The notes under the pieces are model-generated. The model ran no database searches and was not told the origin of the DNA. It saw nothing but the letters and a program-made list of their open reading frames with translations. From contig SVAY01000013.1 in assembly GCA_015059185.1 (NCBI GenBank), forward strand, positions 1 through 42,702: a stretch of 42,702 nt of DNA. The letters are read 5' to 3'. The stretch comes from Erysipelotrichaceae bacterium. Lineage in GTDB: Bacteria > Bacillota_I > Bacilli_A > RFN20 > CAG-826. Below, one piece after another: positions 26,725 to 37,000 of this stretch (the first letter of the stretch is position 1; each line of letters starts with the position of its first letter). Both the position numbers and the translations under genes were made by a program.

Positions 26725-26753
26725 TTGAAATATAATAATTAGAAAATTATAAT
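26725..26753 (+). promoter_or_regulatory. Promoter of the hydrogenase operon
   Basis: TTGAAA (26725-26730), 17-bp spacer, TATAAT (26748-26753): near consensus. GGAGG lies 6 nt before the first ATG. Confidence 0.8.
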
Positions 26754-26778
26754 ATTTTTAACTACTTGGAGGTCATAT

Positions 26779-27264
26779 ATGGCAAAATTACAAGCACACG
26801 CCGTTAAAACCATCACCGATATCGTCAATAGATATAAAGACGAAGAAACTCCATTGATGATGATTTTAGAGGCCATTCAAAGAGAATATGGTTATATTCC
26901 TTTGGAAGTACAAGAATTAGTCAGTGAACAACTCAATATTCCAGTTGCAGAAATATATGGTGTTGTTACTTTCTATTCATTATTCTCCCTTACACCAAAA
27001 GGAAAGAATGTTATCGGTGTCTGTTTAGGTACCGCTTGCTACGTTAAAGGTAGCCAACTCGTTATGGATAAGTTCTCAGAATTACTTGGTATCAAACCAG
27101 GTGAAACTACTGCAGATGGCTTATTCACATTAGATGCATTACGTTGTATCGGTGCGTGTGGTATCGCACCAGCTATTTCAATTAATGGAAAGGTTTATCC
27201 AAAAGTTGAAGTTAATAAGGTACAAAGTATCATCAACGAATACAAAGAAGGAGCAGCTCAATAA
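26779..27264 (+). CDS. NuoE-like [2Fe-2S] subunit of bifurcating hydrogenase (HydC/HndA)
   Basis: 161 residues, thioredoxin-like [2Fe-2S] protein. Four Cys in the NuoE pattern: CLGTAC (C-x4-C, about 83-88) and CIGAC (C-x3-C, about 123-127), after a helical N-terminal domain with LEAIQREYGYIP. It shuttles electrons between the NuoF-like subunit and the hydrogenase. Its stop overlaps the next start region by one base, so the three genes form one operon. Confidence 0.95.
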   Translation: MAKLQAHAVKTITDIVNRYKDEETPLMMILEAIQREYGYIPLEVQELVSEQLNIPVAEIYGVVTFYSLFSLTPKGKNVIGVCLGTACYVKGSQLVMDKFSELLGIKPGETTADGLFTLDALRCIGACGIAPAISINGKVYPKVEVNKVQSIINEYKEGAAQ

Positions 27265-29159
27265 TGGAAAAGATCACAACTGAACAAAGACTCGAAGAAT
27301 TAACTGCTCAATACCAAAAAAGATTAGGTGAAAAGTTCTCTGGAAAAGATGGAAAGAAACACCTCGTTGTCTGTGGAGGTACAGGATGTTTATCCTCCCA
27401 CTCAGGTGAAATCTTAGAAAAACTCCAAGAACTTATTAAAGAAAAAGGCTTAGAAGATAGAGCAGAAGTCAACAAAGTTGGCTGCTTTGGTTTCTGTAGC
27501 CAAGGACCATTCGTTAAGGTCTTCCCAGAAGATAGATTATATAGAATGGTTAAATTAAGCGATGTTGAAAGAATCATTGAAGAAGATGTTATCAATGGCA
27601 ACTGTATTGAAGACCTCCTCTATGTTGATCCTCAAACACATCAAAAAGTTGAAAAACAAGAAGATATCGAATTCTATAAAAAACAAGTTCGTATCGCTTT
27701 ACATGGATGTAGCTTTATCAACCCAGAAAAGATTGAAGAAGCTTTAGGCTATGGTGCTTTCCAAGGATTAAGAAAAGCATTACATATGTCTCAACAAGAA
27801 GTTGTTGATGAAGTATTAGCCAGTGGCATTCGTGGTAGAGGCGGCGGCGGATTCCCAACCGGAAGAAAATGGCAATTCGCATTAGCCCAACAAAACGAAG
27901 AAAAATATGTTGTCTGTAATGGTGACGAAGGTGACCCAGGCGCATTCATGGATCGTTCTATCCTTGAAGGTAACCCAGTCGGTGTTATCGAAGGTATGAT
28001 GATTGCTGGATACGCTATCGGAGCAAAGAACGGTTACTTCTATGTCCGTGCTGAATACCCAATCGCTGTTCAAAGATTAAGAATCGCTATTAGAGAACTT
28101 GAAGAAATTGGCTTATTAGGTGATAACATCTTAGGTTCCGGTTTCTCATTTAGATGTCATATTAGAGAAGGTGCTGGCGCTTTCGTGTGTGGTGAAGAAA
28201 CTGCACTTCTCAACTCCATTGAAGGTAAACGTGGTATGCCACGTCCAAGACCTCCATTCCCAGCCGTCAAAGGCTTATGGGGCAAACCAACCATCGTCAA
28301 TAACGTTGAAACATTAGCTAACATCCCATATATCCTTAGAGAAGGTGCTGCTAAATTCGCCACTATGGGTACTGAAAAATCTAAGGGAACAAAAGTGTTC
28401 GCTTTAGGTGGTAAAGTTAATAACGTTGGTTTAGTTGAAGTACCAATGGGTACTACATTAAGAGAACTTATCTTTGATATCGGTGGCGGTATCCCAGGTA
28501 ATAAAAAGTTCAAAGCCATCCAAACCGGTGGTCCATCCGGTGGATGTTTAACTGAAAAAGATCTCGATACTGAAATCGACTTCGATACACTCGTTGCAAG
28601 AGGCTCAATGATGGGTTCTGGCGGTGCGATTGTTATGGATGAAGATAACTGTATGGTCGACGTCGCGAAATTCTATATGGAATTCATCTGTGACGAAAGC
28701 TGTGGTAAATGTACTCCATGTCGTATCGGTACCAAGAGGATGCTCGAAATCTTAACAAAGATCTGTAATGGTAAGGGCGAAGAACAAGATCTCGAAGACT
28801 TAAAAGAATTAGCCAATGCAACTAAGACTAATTCCTTATGTGCTTTAGGTCAAACCGCTGCTAACCCAGTCATCTCAACAATGACTAACTTCCCAGAAGA
28901 ATATATTGCTCACGTAAGAGACCATAAGTGTCCTGCTCACGTCTGTAAGAGCATGATGGAATATCACATTATGCCTGAAAAATGTATCGGATGTGGATTA
29001 TGTGCACGTAACTGCCCAGTTCAATGTATCACTAAAACTGATAAACCAACTGCCAATGGTAGACCAAACATGTTCGTCCATGAAATTAATACTAAAAAAT
29101 GTATCAAGTGTGGCGCTTGTATTTCTAACTGCCGCTTTGGTGCCATTGAAAAGAGATAA
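27264..29159 (+). CDS. NuoF-like NAD(P)H-oxidising flavoprotein subunit (HydB/HndC)
   Basis: 631 residues in four parts: an N-terminal thioredoxin-like [2Fe-2S] domain (CGGTGC, VGCFGFC), the FMN/NADH core (RGRGGGGFPTGRKW near 190, GAGAFVCGEETALLNSIEG near 305), a [4Fe-4S] motif SCGKCTPCR (about 477) and a C-terminal two-cluster ferredoxin domain (CIGCGLCARNCP and CIKCGACISNC). This extended form is typical of electron-bifurcating hydrogenases and formate dehydrogenases, which couple NADH and ferredoxin to H2. Between the NuoE-like and HydA genes. Confidence 0.96.
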   Translation: MEKITTEQRLEELTAQYQKRLGEKFSGKDGKKHLVVCGGTGCLSSHSGEILEKLQELIKEKGLEDRAEVNKVGCFGFCSQGPFVKVFPEDRLYRMVKLSDVERIIEEDVINGNCIEDLLYVDPQTHQKVEKQEDIEFYKKQVRIALHGCSFINPEKIEEALGYGAFQGLRKALHMSQQEVVDEVLASGIRGRGGGGFPTGRKWQFALAQQNEEKYVVCNGDEGDPGAFMDRSILEGNPVGVIEGMMIAGYAIGAKNGYFYVRAEYPIAVQRLRIAIRELEEIGLLGDNILGSGFSFRCHIREGAGAFVCGEETALLNSIEGKRGMPRPRPPFPAVKGLWGKPTIVNNVETLANIPYILREGAAKFATMGTEKSKGTKVFALGGKVNNVGLVEVPMGTTLRELIFDIGGGIPGNKKFKAIQTGGPSGGCLTEKDLDTEIDFDTLVARGSMMGSGGAIVMDEDNCMVDVAKFYMEFICDESCGKCTPCRIGTKRMLEILTKICNGKGEEQDLEDLKELANATKTNSLCALGQTAANPVISTMTNFPEEYIAHVRDHKCPAHVCKSMMEYHIMPEKCIGCGLCARNCPVQCITKTDKPTANGRPNMFVHEINTKKCIKCGACISNCRFGAIEKR

Positions 29160-29173
29160 AGGAGGAAATAGAT

Positions 29174-30955
29174 ATGTCATTAGTCAATATCAAAATTGAA
29201 GGTAAAGATTACCAAGTTGATAGTTCCTTAACAGTCTTAGAAGCTTGTAGAAAATGTGGATATATCATTCCTTCCTTATGTTCATGGAACAAAGGTGAAT
29301 GTTCACTCGCTAGCTGCAGAGTCTGCTTAGTGGAAGTTAAAGGTGCAAGAGGCTTAGTTGCTTCATGTGTCTATCCAGTCAATGAAGGAATGGAAATCTC
29401 CATCTCCTCTCAACGCGCTTTAGAAGCAAGAAGAACAAGTGTTGAATTACTCTTAAGTAATCACCAAAAGAACTGTTTACAATGTGAAAAAGAAGGACAT
29501 TGTGAATTACTTAAAGTTGCTGAACTCGTCGGTGCAAGAGACGGCAAATACCAAGGTAGCATGACTGAACCAACAGTTGATGAACTCGCTCCTGGTATTA
29601 AAAGAAACACCGCTAAATGTATTTTATGTGGTAGATGTATCGAAGCTTGTAAGAAAGCGCAAGGCATCGGTATCTTAGGATTTGAAAAAAGAGGATTCAA
29701 GACCATCGTTGCTCCAGCCCAAAATAGAAGCTTTGCTGAATCTCCATGTTTACAATGTGGACAATGCGTTCTCGTCTGTCCAACAGGTGCTTTAATGGAA
29801 CAAAGCGAAATTGAAAAAGTCGACGCTGCTATTAAAGCCGGTAAGAAAGTTGTCTGCCAAGTTGCTCCAGCCGTAAGAAGCGCTATCGCTGAAGAATTCG
29901 GCGAAAAGATTGGTACAAACGGTACTAAGAAGATGATCGCTGCCTTACGTAGACTTGGATTCTATAGAATCTTCGACGTCAACTTCGGTGCTGACTTAAC
30001 CATCATGGAAGAAGCTAACGAACTACTCCATAGAATGAATAACAAGGGCGTCTTACCACAAATCACTTCCTGTTCACCAGGTTGGATTAACTATATGGAA
30101 TTCTTCTATCCAGAACTTATTCCAAATGTTTCTACATGTAAGTCCCCACACCAAATGCAAGGTGCCATTACTAAAACATATTTCGCAGAAAAGCATGGCT
30201 TAAAGGCTGAAGACATCTTCGTTGTCTCCATCATGCCATGTACTGCTAAAAAATATGAGAAGACCCGTAAGGATCAAGGTACAGATACTTGGCAAGATGT
30301 TGATGCTGTTTTAACCACTAGAGAAATCGCTAAGATGATTAAACGTGCTGGTATCGCTTGGAATAGACTTCCAGAAGATGAAGAATGGGATCAAGACTTA
30401 CTCGGTCAATATTCTGGTGCTGGTGTTATCTTCGGTGTCACTGGTGGTGTTATGGAAGCTGCTCTTAGAACCGCTTACTTTGCATTAACCGGTAAAGAAC
30501 ACGAAGCTATCAAGTTTGAACAAGTCCGTGGCTTTAATGATATTAAAGATGCTGAAATTGATATCAACGGTACGAAAGTAAGAGTGGCTGTTGCCTCTGG
30601 TATGAGAGAAGCTAAGAAACTTCTTGATCAAATTAAAGAAGGTAAATCTCCATATCACTTCATTGAAATCATGTGCTGCCCAGGTGGCTGTATCAATGGT
30701 GGCGGTCAACCATATGTTAAACCTCTCTTATTACCAAACGAAGATGATGATATTAGAGAAACATATAGAGCAAAACGTGCTTCCGTCTTATACAGTGAAG
30801 ACGAAAGACAAGTCTTACGTCAATCTCACAATAACCCAGACATCAAGAAACTCTATGATGATTTCTTAGGTGCACCATTAAGCGAAAAGAGTGAAGAATT
30901 ATTACACACCTCTTATGTCGCTGATAGAGAAAGATATCCTAACTTAAAGAAATAG
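29174..30955 (+). CDS. hydA: [FeFe] hydrogenase catalytic subunit (HydA/HndD)
   Basis: 593 residues. N-terminal [2Fe-2S] (Cys36, 48, 51, 65), His-Cys3 cluster (HQKNCLQCEKEGHC), two [4Fe-4S] motifs (CILCGRCIEAC, CLQCGQCVLVC) and the H-cluster domain with L1 TSCSPGW (Cys300), L2 MPCTAKKYE (Cys356) and L3 MCCPGGCINGG (Cys502, Cys506). With the two upstream subunits it evolves H2 from NADH plus reduced ferredoxin. L1 has Ser where the clostridial TSCCPxW has a second Cys, and L3 has an extra Cys501. AAAGGAGG precedes the ATG. The maturases HydE, F and G are not in the window. Confidence 0.96.
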   Translation: MSLVNIKIEGKDYQVDSSLTVLEACRKCGYIIPSLCSWNKGECSLASCRVCLVEVKGARGLVASCVYPVNEGMEISISSQRALEARRTSVELLLSNHQKNCLQCEKEGHCELLKVAELVGARDGKYQGSMTEPTVDELAPGIKRNTAKCILCGRCIEACKKAQGIGILGFEKRGFKTIVAPAQNRSFAESPCLQCGQCVLVCPTGALMEQSEIEKVDAAIKAGKKVVCQVAPAVRSAIAEEFGEKIGTNGTKKMIAALRRLGFYRIFDVNFGADLTIMEEANELLHRMNNKGVLPQITSCSPGWINYMEFFYPELIPNVSTCKSPHQMQGAITKTYFAEKHGLKAEDIFVVSIMPCTAKKYEKTRKDQGTDTWQDVDAVLTTREIAKMIKRAGIAWNRLPEDEEWDQDLLGQYSGAGVIFGVTGGVMEAALRTAYFALTGKEHEAIKFEQVRGFNDIKDAEIDINGTKVRVAVASGMREAKKLLDQIKEGKSPYHFIEIMCCPGGCINGGGQPYVKPLLLPNEDDDIRETYRAKRASVLYSEDERQVLRQSHNNPDIKKLYDDFLGAPLSEKSEELLHTSYVADRERYPNLKK

Positions 30956-30974
30956 TTAACTATCTAGTTAATTG

Positions 30975-31000
30975 GGCTCGGTGAAAACCGGGCCTTTCTT
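30975..31000 (+). terminator. Terminator of the hydrogenase operon
   Basis: GGCTCGGT-GAAA-ACCGGGCC, an 8-bp stem with a GAAA tetraloop followed by TTTCTT. Confidence 0.85.
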
Positions 31001-31020
31001 ATTGAATGAAAAAAACATTA

Positions 31021-31089
31021 TTGAACAATTACATTAATAATGTATAATTTTAGTAAATCACAATTTAGTAAATTACGATTTAGTAAAGG
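31021..31089 (+). promoter_or_regulatory. Promoter and triple 15-bp repeat before the ATPase gene
   Basis: TTGAAC (31021-31026), 16-bp spacer, TATAAT (31043-31048). Directly after the -10 come three copies of TTTAGTAAATnACnA starting at 31049, 31064 and 31079, so they cover the transcription start and the third overlaps the ribosome binding site AAAGGAG. They are placed as an operator or an RNA-binding site. Confidence 0.6.
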
Positions 31090-31097
31090 AGATATAT

Positions 31098-32477
31098 ATG
31101 TTTATTGGCCGAGAAAAAGAATTAAAAATCTTAAAAGATAATTATGATTATAATGGCTTTAAAATGGTTGTTCTTTATGGAAGGAGGAGAGTTGGTAAAT
31201 CATTTCTTCTACAGCACTTTCTCCAATCATTAAACACCGACATAATCGCTTTCCAAGCAATTGAAAATAGCAGCAAATTATCTATTGAAGCATTTAAAGA
31301 CGCTATATTAGATGTGTTCCCAGAAAATTATAATGTTCAACTAGATTCATGGAAATCATGCTTTAATTATCTAAATAGCAAAGTAACCAATAGAAAACTT
31401 GTGATATGTATAGATGAAATAAATTATATCTTCAAAAGCGATAATACCTTTGCATCTCAATTACAAAATGAAATAGATAACAATCTTAAAAATAAAAATG
31501 TTTTGTTGATTGTTTGTGGCTCAAATATCTCATCAATTGAAAACGAAATTCTAAATGTCAATTCTCCATTGTATGGAAGAAGAAATCTAAGTATCAAACT
31601 ACAAGAATTCAATTATAAAGATGCTTCTAGATTCTATAGCAACTACTCAAGTGAAGAAAAAATTATTGCTTATTCTGTTTTTGGAGGGAAGGGTAAATAT
31701 CTAGCATCGATTGATCCTAATGTTTCTATTAAAGAAAATATAATTAAACAAATATTAACACCAGGCGGTACACTTGCCGATGAGATAGATTTATTACTAA
31801 AAGATGATTTTCGCGATCCAACATTCTATAAAGAAATGCTTAACATCATCTCACTTGGAAACACGACGTTTAATGATATATGTACTAAGTTAAATGAGGA
31901 TTCATCAAAAGTGGCTACTTATCTAAGCAAACTTGTTGACCTTAAAATGGTAAAAAAGGTGAATACATTACAAAAAAAGAAAGCAAAAGATTATCGTTAT
32001 TACATAGAAGACAATTTCTTTAATTTCTACTTTAGATTTGTGTATAAAAGGAAAAATATACTCAACATATTAGTTAATCCTGAAACATTTTATGAAAAAT
32101 TCATTTCAGATAACTTATTGTCTTACGTCGGCTTACAATTTGAAAAAATATGCGAACAATACCTTATCGAAAAATCATTAAATAACGAATTAGGTTTCAT
32201 TCCTCTTGAATATGGTAAATATTTTGGTAAACACAAGGATGGATCGACATTTGATATTGATGTTATGTTTAAAAATAACGAAGAGGCAATATGTGGCGAA
32301 TGCAAATTTACTAATTCTCTATTCGGTAATAACGATTTGAATGAATTATTAAATAATGGTAAAGAACTGGGATTAATGAAGATCCATTATTATCTATTTT
32401 TAAAAAGTGGAATAGAGAAAAAAACAAATATCAAAAGTGATGTGAATGTTATTACAATTGATGATTTATATAGTTGA
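31098..32477 (+). CDS. ATPase_2/DUF234 family ATP-binding protein with nuclease-like tail
   Basis: 459 residues. N-terminal FIGREKELKILKDNY and Walker A YGRRRVGKSFLL (about 27-38), Walker B VICIDEINYIF, GSNISSIENE sensor region; a winged-helix segment (TTFNDICTKLNEDSSKVATYLSKL); and a C-terminal domain with D-I-D...E-C-K (DIDVMFKNNEEAICGECKF), the PD-(D/E)xK nuclease-like pattern of the DUF234 tail. Proteins of this kind are common in gut bacteria and archaea; the function is unknown, with defence or toxin roles only guessed. Single-gene unit. Confidence 0.87.
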   Translation: MFIGREKELKILKDNYDYNGFKMVVLYGRRRVGKSFLLQHFLQSLNTDIIAFQAIENSSKLSIEAFKDAILDVFPENYNVQLDSWKSCFNYLNSKVTNRKLVICIDEINYIFKSDNTFASQLQNEIDNNLKNKNVLLIVCGSNISSIENEILNVNSPLYGRRNLSIKLQEFNYKDASRFYSNYSSEEKIIAYSVFGGKGKYLASIDPNVSIKENIIKQILTPGGTLADEIDLLLKDDFRDPTFYKEMLNIISLGNTTFNDICTKLNEDSSKVATYLSKLVDLKMVKKVNTLQKKKAKDYRYYIEDNFFNFYFRFVYKRKNILNILVNPETFYEKFISDNLLSYVGLQFEKICEQYLIEKSLNNELGFIPLEYGKYFGKHKDGSTFDIDVMFKNNEEAICGECKFTNSLFGNNDLNELLNNGKELGLMKIHYYLFLKSGIEKKTNIKSDVNVITIDDLYS

Positions 32478-32591
32478 CGAATATAAACAAAGCAATTGAA
32501 TTAGTTTTAACTATAAAAGAAAAAGATTATTATATATAGGTGACAAAAACCTATTAATTATATTAAAAGGCATTCTCGGTAAAATTAAATT
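32478..32591 (+). other. Intergenic region before the DUF368 gene
   Basis: Contains a small dyad ATAGGT...ACCTAT (about 32535-32553) without a T run, and a -10-like TAAAAT (32580-32585) 6 nt before the next ATG. No ribosome binding site is seen for that gene. Confidence 0.4.
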
Positions 32592-33554
32592 ATGAAATTT
32601 CTTAAACGATTATTAGCAGGTATGGCCATAGGGGTAGGCGCCGCTATCCCAGGAGTGAGTGGAGCAGCAGTCGCTGTTGTTTTCCATGTCTATGAAGAAG
32701 TCATTGATGCTGTTAATAACATTAGGAAGAAATTTGGTTATGCAATTAAAGTGTTAATTCCAATCTTACTCGGTGCAGTTATTGCCCTATTACCTTGTAT
32801 TTATTTATTCTCATTAGCCTTTGAACACATGATGTTTGTCTTAATGAGTATCTTTGTCGGTTTCTTGCTTGGTTCCCTTCCAAGTATCACCGATGAGGTG
32901 AAAGGACATAAACCAACAAAGAAACAATGGGTAGTGATTATTATTGGTATCTTATTTGTTATCTCTTTAGGCGTATTAAGCATCTTCCTCGGTCCAAATA
33001 TTAAAATGGATTCTCAATTTGATGTTATGCCTTTATGGCTCTACCTTGTTCTTATCCCTGTCGGAGCAGTTGCGGCAGTCGCTTTAACCGTTCCAGGCCT
33101 TTCTGGCTCCTTAATCTTGCTTGTCATAGGATTTTACCGTCCCCTCATAGATCACGTCAAAAACTGGGGTGTAGAGGCCTTAAAAGGTGATTGGAGTCAT
33201 TTCGGAATGCTAGCTGGTACGATTCTTTGCTTTGGAGTAGGCTGTATCATCGGTATTGTCTTTGTAAGTAAAGTGATGAGCTATTTATTAGCCAAACATA
33301 GAATCACTACTTATTTTGGCATTATTGGCTTTATTATTGGTTCCTTATTTGTTTTATATTTCAATTATGAAATCTATAACTATTACCTTAACTGGGCTGG
33401 ACAAGACTTCCCTAACATCAATCCAGTTCTTCCAATGTATCTAGAAATCATCTTAGGTATTGCCGCTTTAATCCTCGCCACCTTAGGCAGTTATCAAATA
33501 GTGAAATATCAAAGAAAGATGCATCTAGAAAGCCAAGCTGAAGAAACTAAATAA
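32592..33554 (+). CDS. DUF368/PopT-family polyprenyl-phosphate transporter
   Basis: 320 residues with about eight membrane helices. The family signature GMAIGVGAAIPGVSGAAVAVVFHVYE lies near the N-terminus and is echoed in the second half (ALTVPGLSGSLILLVIGFYRP), as expected for the inverted repeat of DUF368. Members (PopT) were shown to return undecaprenyl phosphate across the membrane for cell-envelope synthesis. This implies the organism has lipid-carrier-dependent envelope polymers. The start has no ribosome binding site; it may be leaderless. Confidence 0.9.
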   Translation: MKFLKRLLAGMAIGVGAAIPGVSGAAVAVVFHVYEEVIDAVNNIRKKFGYAIKVLIPILLGAVIALLPCIYLFSLAFEHMMFVLMSIFVGFLLGSLPSITDEVKGHKPTKKQWVVIIIGILFVISLGVLSIFLGPNIKMDSQFDVMPLWLYLVLIPVGAVAAVALTVPGLSGSLILLVIGFYRPLIDHVKNWGVEALKGDWSHFGMLAGTILCFGVGCIIGIVFVSKVMSYLLAKHRITTYFGIIGFIIGSLFVLYFNYEIYNYYLNWAGQDFPNINPVLPMYLEIILGIAALILATLGSYQIVKYQRKMHLESQAEETK

Positions 33555-33573
33555 TTAAACTAATTAATATACG

Positions 33574-33610
33574 AAATGCAACGCAATATAATACGTTGCA
33601 TTTTCGTTTG
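33574..33610 (+). terminator. Terminator of the DUF368 gene
   Basis: AAATGCAACG, 10-nt loop, CGTTGCATTT followed by TCGTTT. A 10-bp perfect stem; a half-repeat TTGCAACGCATTT follows and could pair with the same arm. Confidence 0.7.
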
Positions 33611-33636
33611 CAACGCATTTCTTCTGTTTAGGCCAC

Positions 33637-33661
33637 AATAAAAAGGCGCCGCAGCGCCTTA
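33637..33661 (-). terminator. Terminator of the starch-degradation operon
   Basis: Minus strand AAGGCGC-TGCG-GCGCCTT followed by TTTATT. Confidence 0.85.
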
Positions 33662-33674
33662 ATATTGTTGAATC

Positions 33675-34076
33675 TTATTCTTCGACCCAGATGCCATATA
33701 ATTGAAGGTATGAGCCTCTTTCGTCCTTCACCTTGACATCTTCACCAAACTTCCAGAGTTGATCTTCACTATCGATAACTGGATGCATGCTCCAGCCAAG
33801 GAATTTTCCAAATTCTGGAGATGCAGCTTTATCATTAGTTGGATCAGTTAGTCCAATATCCTCTTTTGAGAACGGAACACCAAAGTACCATTCAGTTTTA
33901 TAATAAGGATTTTCTGCATCAGCATGGTTATAGTCTAGATAGAAGAGGAGAATTGCGTCTTTGCTTGTCGGAAGTTCACTACTACCTTCGCCACCACTGC
34001 TAGATGATCCCCCACCACCACAGGCAGTTAAACCAAGGAGTAATACTGGTAATAATTTAAATAAATTCTTTTTCAT
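33675..34076 (-). CDS. Small secreted lipoprotein with a single InlB-like repeat
   Basis: 133 residues. Signal peptide with lipobox LTAC (Cys19), then a Gly/Ser linker (GGGGSSSSGGEGSS) and one domain. The end GKFLGWSMHPVIDSEDQLW...LYGIWVEE follows the pattern of Listeria-Bacteroides (InlB B) repeats, F-x-GW...LYAxW. It is cotranscribed 12 nt after the pullulanase, so it may be a surface accessory of glucan degradation; no function is proven. Confidence 0.82.
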   Translation of the reverse strand: MKKNLFKLLPVLLLGLTACGGGGSSSSGGEGSSELPTSKDAILLFYLDYNHADAENPYYKTEWYFGVPFSKEDIGLTDPTNDKAASPEFGKFLGWSMHPVIDSEDQLWKFGEDVKVKDERGSYLQLYGIWVEE

Positions 34077-34088
34077 TGTCGTTTCCTC

Positions 34089-37000
34089 CTAAGCCGATGG
34101 ATTTTGTCTGGTGACAAGAATCGCATAAGTACATCCGATAGATGCGGCGCCTGAACTTGTGATGCTAGTATCGCCAACACACATATTATCTATTTTTGCA
34201 TATGTGTAAGAGTTATCAAAGGAAGCACCATTAACACCTGTTCTACCATTAATAACAACAGCAATGCCTCTACCTAAAGCCGCTGTTTCGGCGAAGTAAT
34301 AAATGTGGGTTTCATCATTGTTCCATGCGTTTGGATTTTTACCATCATCTAATTTTGCTGAGGCTTTGAATTTTAAGTTAGCCCTTTCTTTAATTGCAGA
34401 AGATAAATTAGTGAAGTATCCGAATGCATGACCAGCCGGAGTCTTGTTACCTAAATATTCGACCTCATATTTTCTATTCCAGTCATAAGCATTGGTATCG
34501 TCACTACTCATATAAGCATTATGAGCAATCGCTTTACCATTGATCCAAGCGTAGTCTTCGAATTCTCTAATCTTTTTTCTTTCAGCATCGGTTTTAACTT
34601 CTTTTGTTCTAAACAACTCATCTCCGCCCTGCATAAATGCAACACCATTAGAGAGCATTACTGAGATATTTGTTACTGTAGAGGCTCTGCAAATATCGTT
34701 TACATTTGCTGCTTTAGATTTATCTGCGCAGCTATCATCATTACCTAATGTTCCACTGAATTGATCAAATAATGAGTAGTTATCGTGGCATGCAGCATAG
34801 TTGACTGTTTGTAAAGCAGCGGTATCACCTTTAACAGTAACCCATTTTGGCTTTTGTCCAGTTCCTTCGTTATTTGTAAATGGTACATTAGTATTATCAC
34901 CTACCATCATAGCTTTTGACTTGTAATGTTTTCCATCAGTAACGTCACCGGACATAAAGCCTTTACCTGGCAATCTACCTAAATTGGTTGTTCCGCCACC
35001 TCTATCGTTACCACCTCTAATGCCATTTCTGCCAGCATCATTAAAGGCTCCAACATAAATTTGATTAGCTGCTTTCTTTAAATCTCTATAAATACAATAT
35101 GTATTTGCACCCCATGTCATTCTATAATCGCTTTTAGAATTGCTTTCTTTGTATAGTGATTGGTCAACGTGGGCATCACCACCATCACCTGTCCAACCTT
35201 CACCATACATATAAATGTCTGGATCAATCTTATAAAGTTCTTTAGCGGCTAATTTTAATGTTTCAACATCAATTAATCCCATTAAGTCAAAACGGAATCC
35301 TTTGACGTTATATTCTTTAGCCCACCAACATAATGAGTCAACAATGAATTTTCTCATCATCTTGGCTTCGGTTTTTACTTCGTTACTACAACCAGAACCA
35401 TTGAAATATTGATCTGGTTCGATATAATCCTTATCACCTTTTTCCTTACCATATTTATTATTCCAATATGTGTTGTTGTCAGTATATCTGAAATAATAAC
35501 GTGGCATCAATTTTGTGAAGTTTGAATTAGGTCCACTCATGACGTGATTGTAAACCACGTCCATTATGGTTCTGGTATGATTGCTATTTGTAGCAAGAGC
35601 ATAAATCAACTCTTTGAATTCCTTCACTCTAGTAGCGCCATTACGTGGATCTTCTGAATATTGACCTTCGACACAGTTATAGTTAAGAGGATTATATCCC
35701 CAGTTGTAAGCGTTTTCTGCACCAACAAGGGTCTTGTATTTACCCTCGATTGGTTCTCCATTACTATCAAGTTCTTCAGTGCAGTAATATTCAACGTTAT
35801 CAAAATCATATACTGGAGTAAATTGAATAGCAGTAACGCCTAATTCTTCAATATGGTCAAAACCAGTTTTTATATCACTGTGTCCAGCAAGTCTAGTACC
35901 TTTTTCAGCATAAGCAGCATAAGTGCCTGGTGTTTTTTTACCATTCCAAGACTTGTGCATTGTTAAATCTCTAACATGAGCTTCGTATATGGACAAGCGT
36001 TGAGGAGTATCAATGTCATAACCTTCTTTTCCATCCCATTTACCGTCAATGGTTGACCACCCTTCTGGATTTGTTTTTGAGAAGTCTAAAATCATACCTC
36101 TCTTACCATTAGCACCACAAGCTTTAGCGTATGGGTCAACAACTTCATTTCTGCCTAAGGAATTATAAACAGTATATGTATAATATTTGCCGTTTAAATC
36201 TCCTTCAAGTTCACATGCCCATACACCACCTTGCATATAAGCCATGCTGTAATAATCTTCTTTATTATCACTACCATCTTTAGCATCATCGGCCACAGTG
36301 GTTCCGTTTTCATAAATATTTAATCTAACAAGACCAGCAGTTGGTGCCCAAACTTTAAAGATAGATTTTTCAGGCGTATAAGTGACACCTAAATCATTTC
36401 CATCATAAGTGTAATATTTGTCAAATCTAGCAATGTTGGTTTTTGTTTCAGCAGCATCGTCATAAGAATAGAATTTGTGCATTGGAATAACGATGCTATG
36501 AACCTTGCCTTCATACTTAGGATATTCAGTTTCTAGTACGTATTGGATATTTACACGAGCTGTGTAATTAAGAACAATATCGTAATCGTATCTAGTATTG
36601 TCACCACTTCCTGATTTCTTTGGATTTGATGGTGCATCAAGTTCTTTAAATAATCGAGTTTCTTTGTTCTTGGCTTGTGCACTGGAACTCATTGCAAGAT
36701 ATTTAGCATCATAAGAATAAATTCTTATTTTGTTAGGGACAGCAGTAGATTGAACATGAATTTTTTTGAATGAGGAAAAATAGGTTTCGGTAACCTTATC
36801 AGATTTTGTTTCCTCTTCGGTTTTATAACATTCAATAGCAGAGCCTATTCCAGGAACCATCCAAACCACCACTGCTTTATCTTCGTTTGGTGGAAAATCT
36901 GACCACTTGATAACCGTATCTTCGCTTTGGCCATTCCACGTTCCTTTACATTTAATGATTAAAGAAATAGAAAATTTGTTTTTCAATGCTTTGTAAGCAT

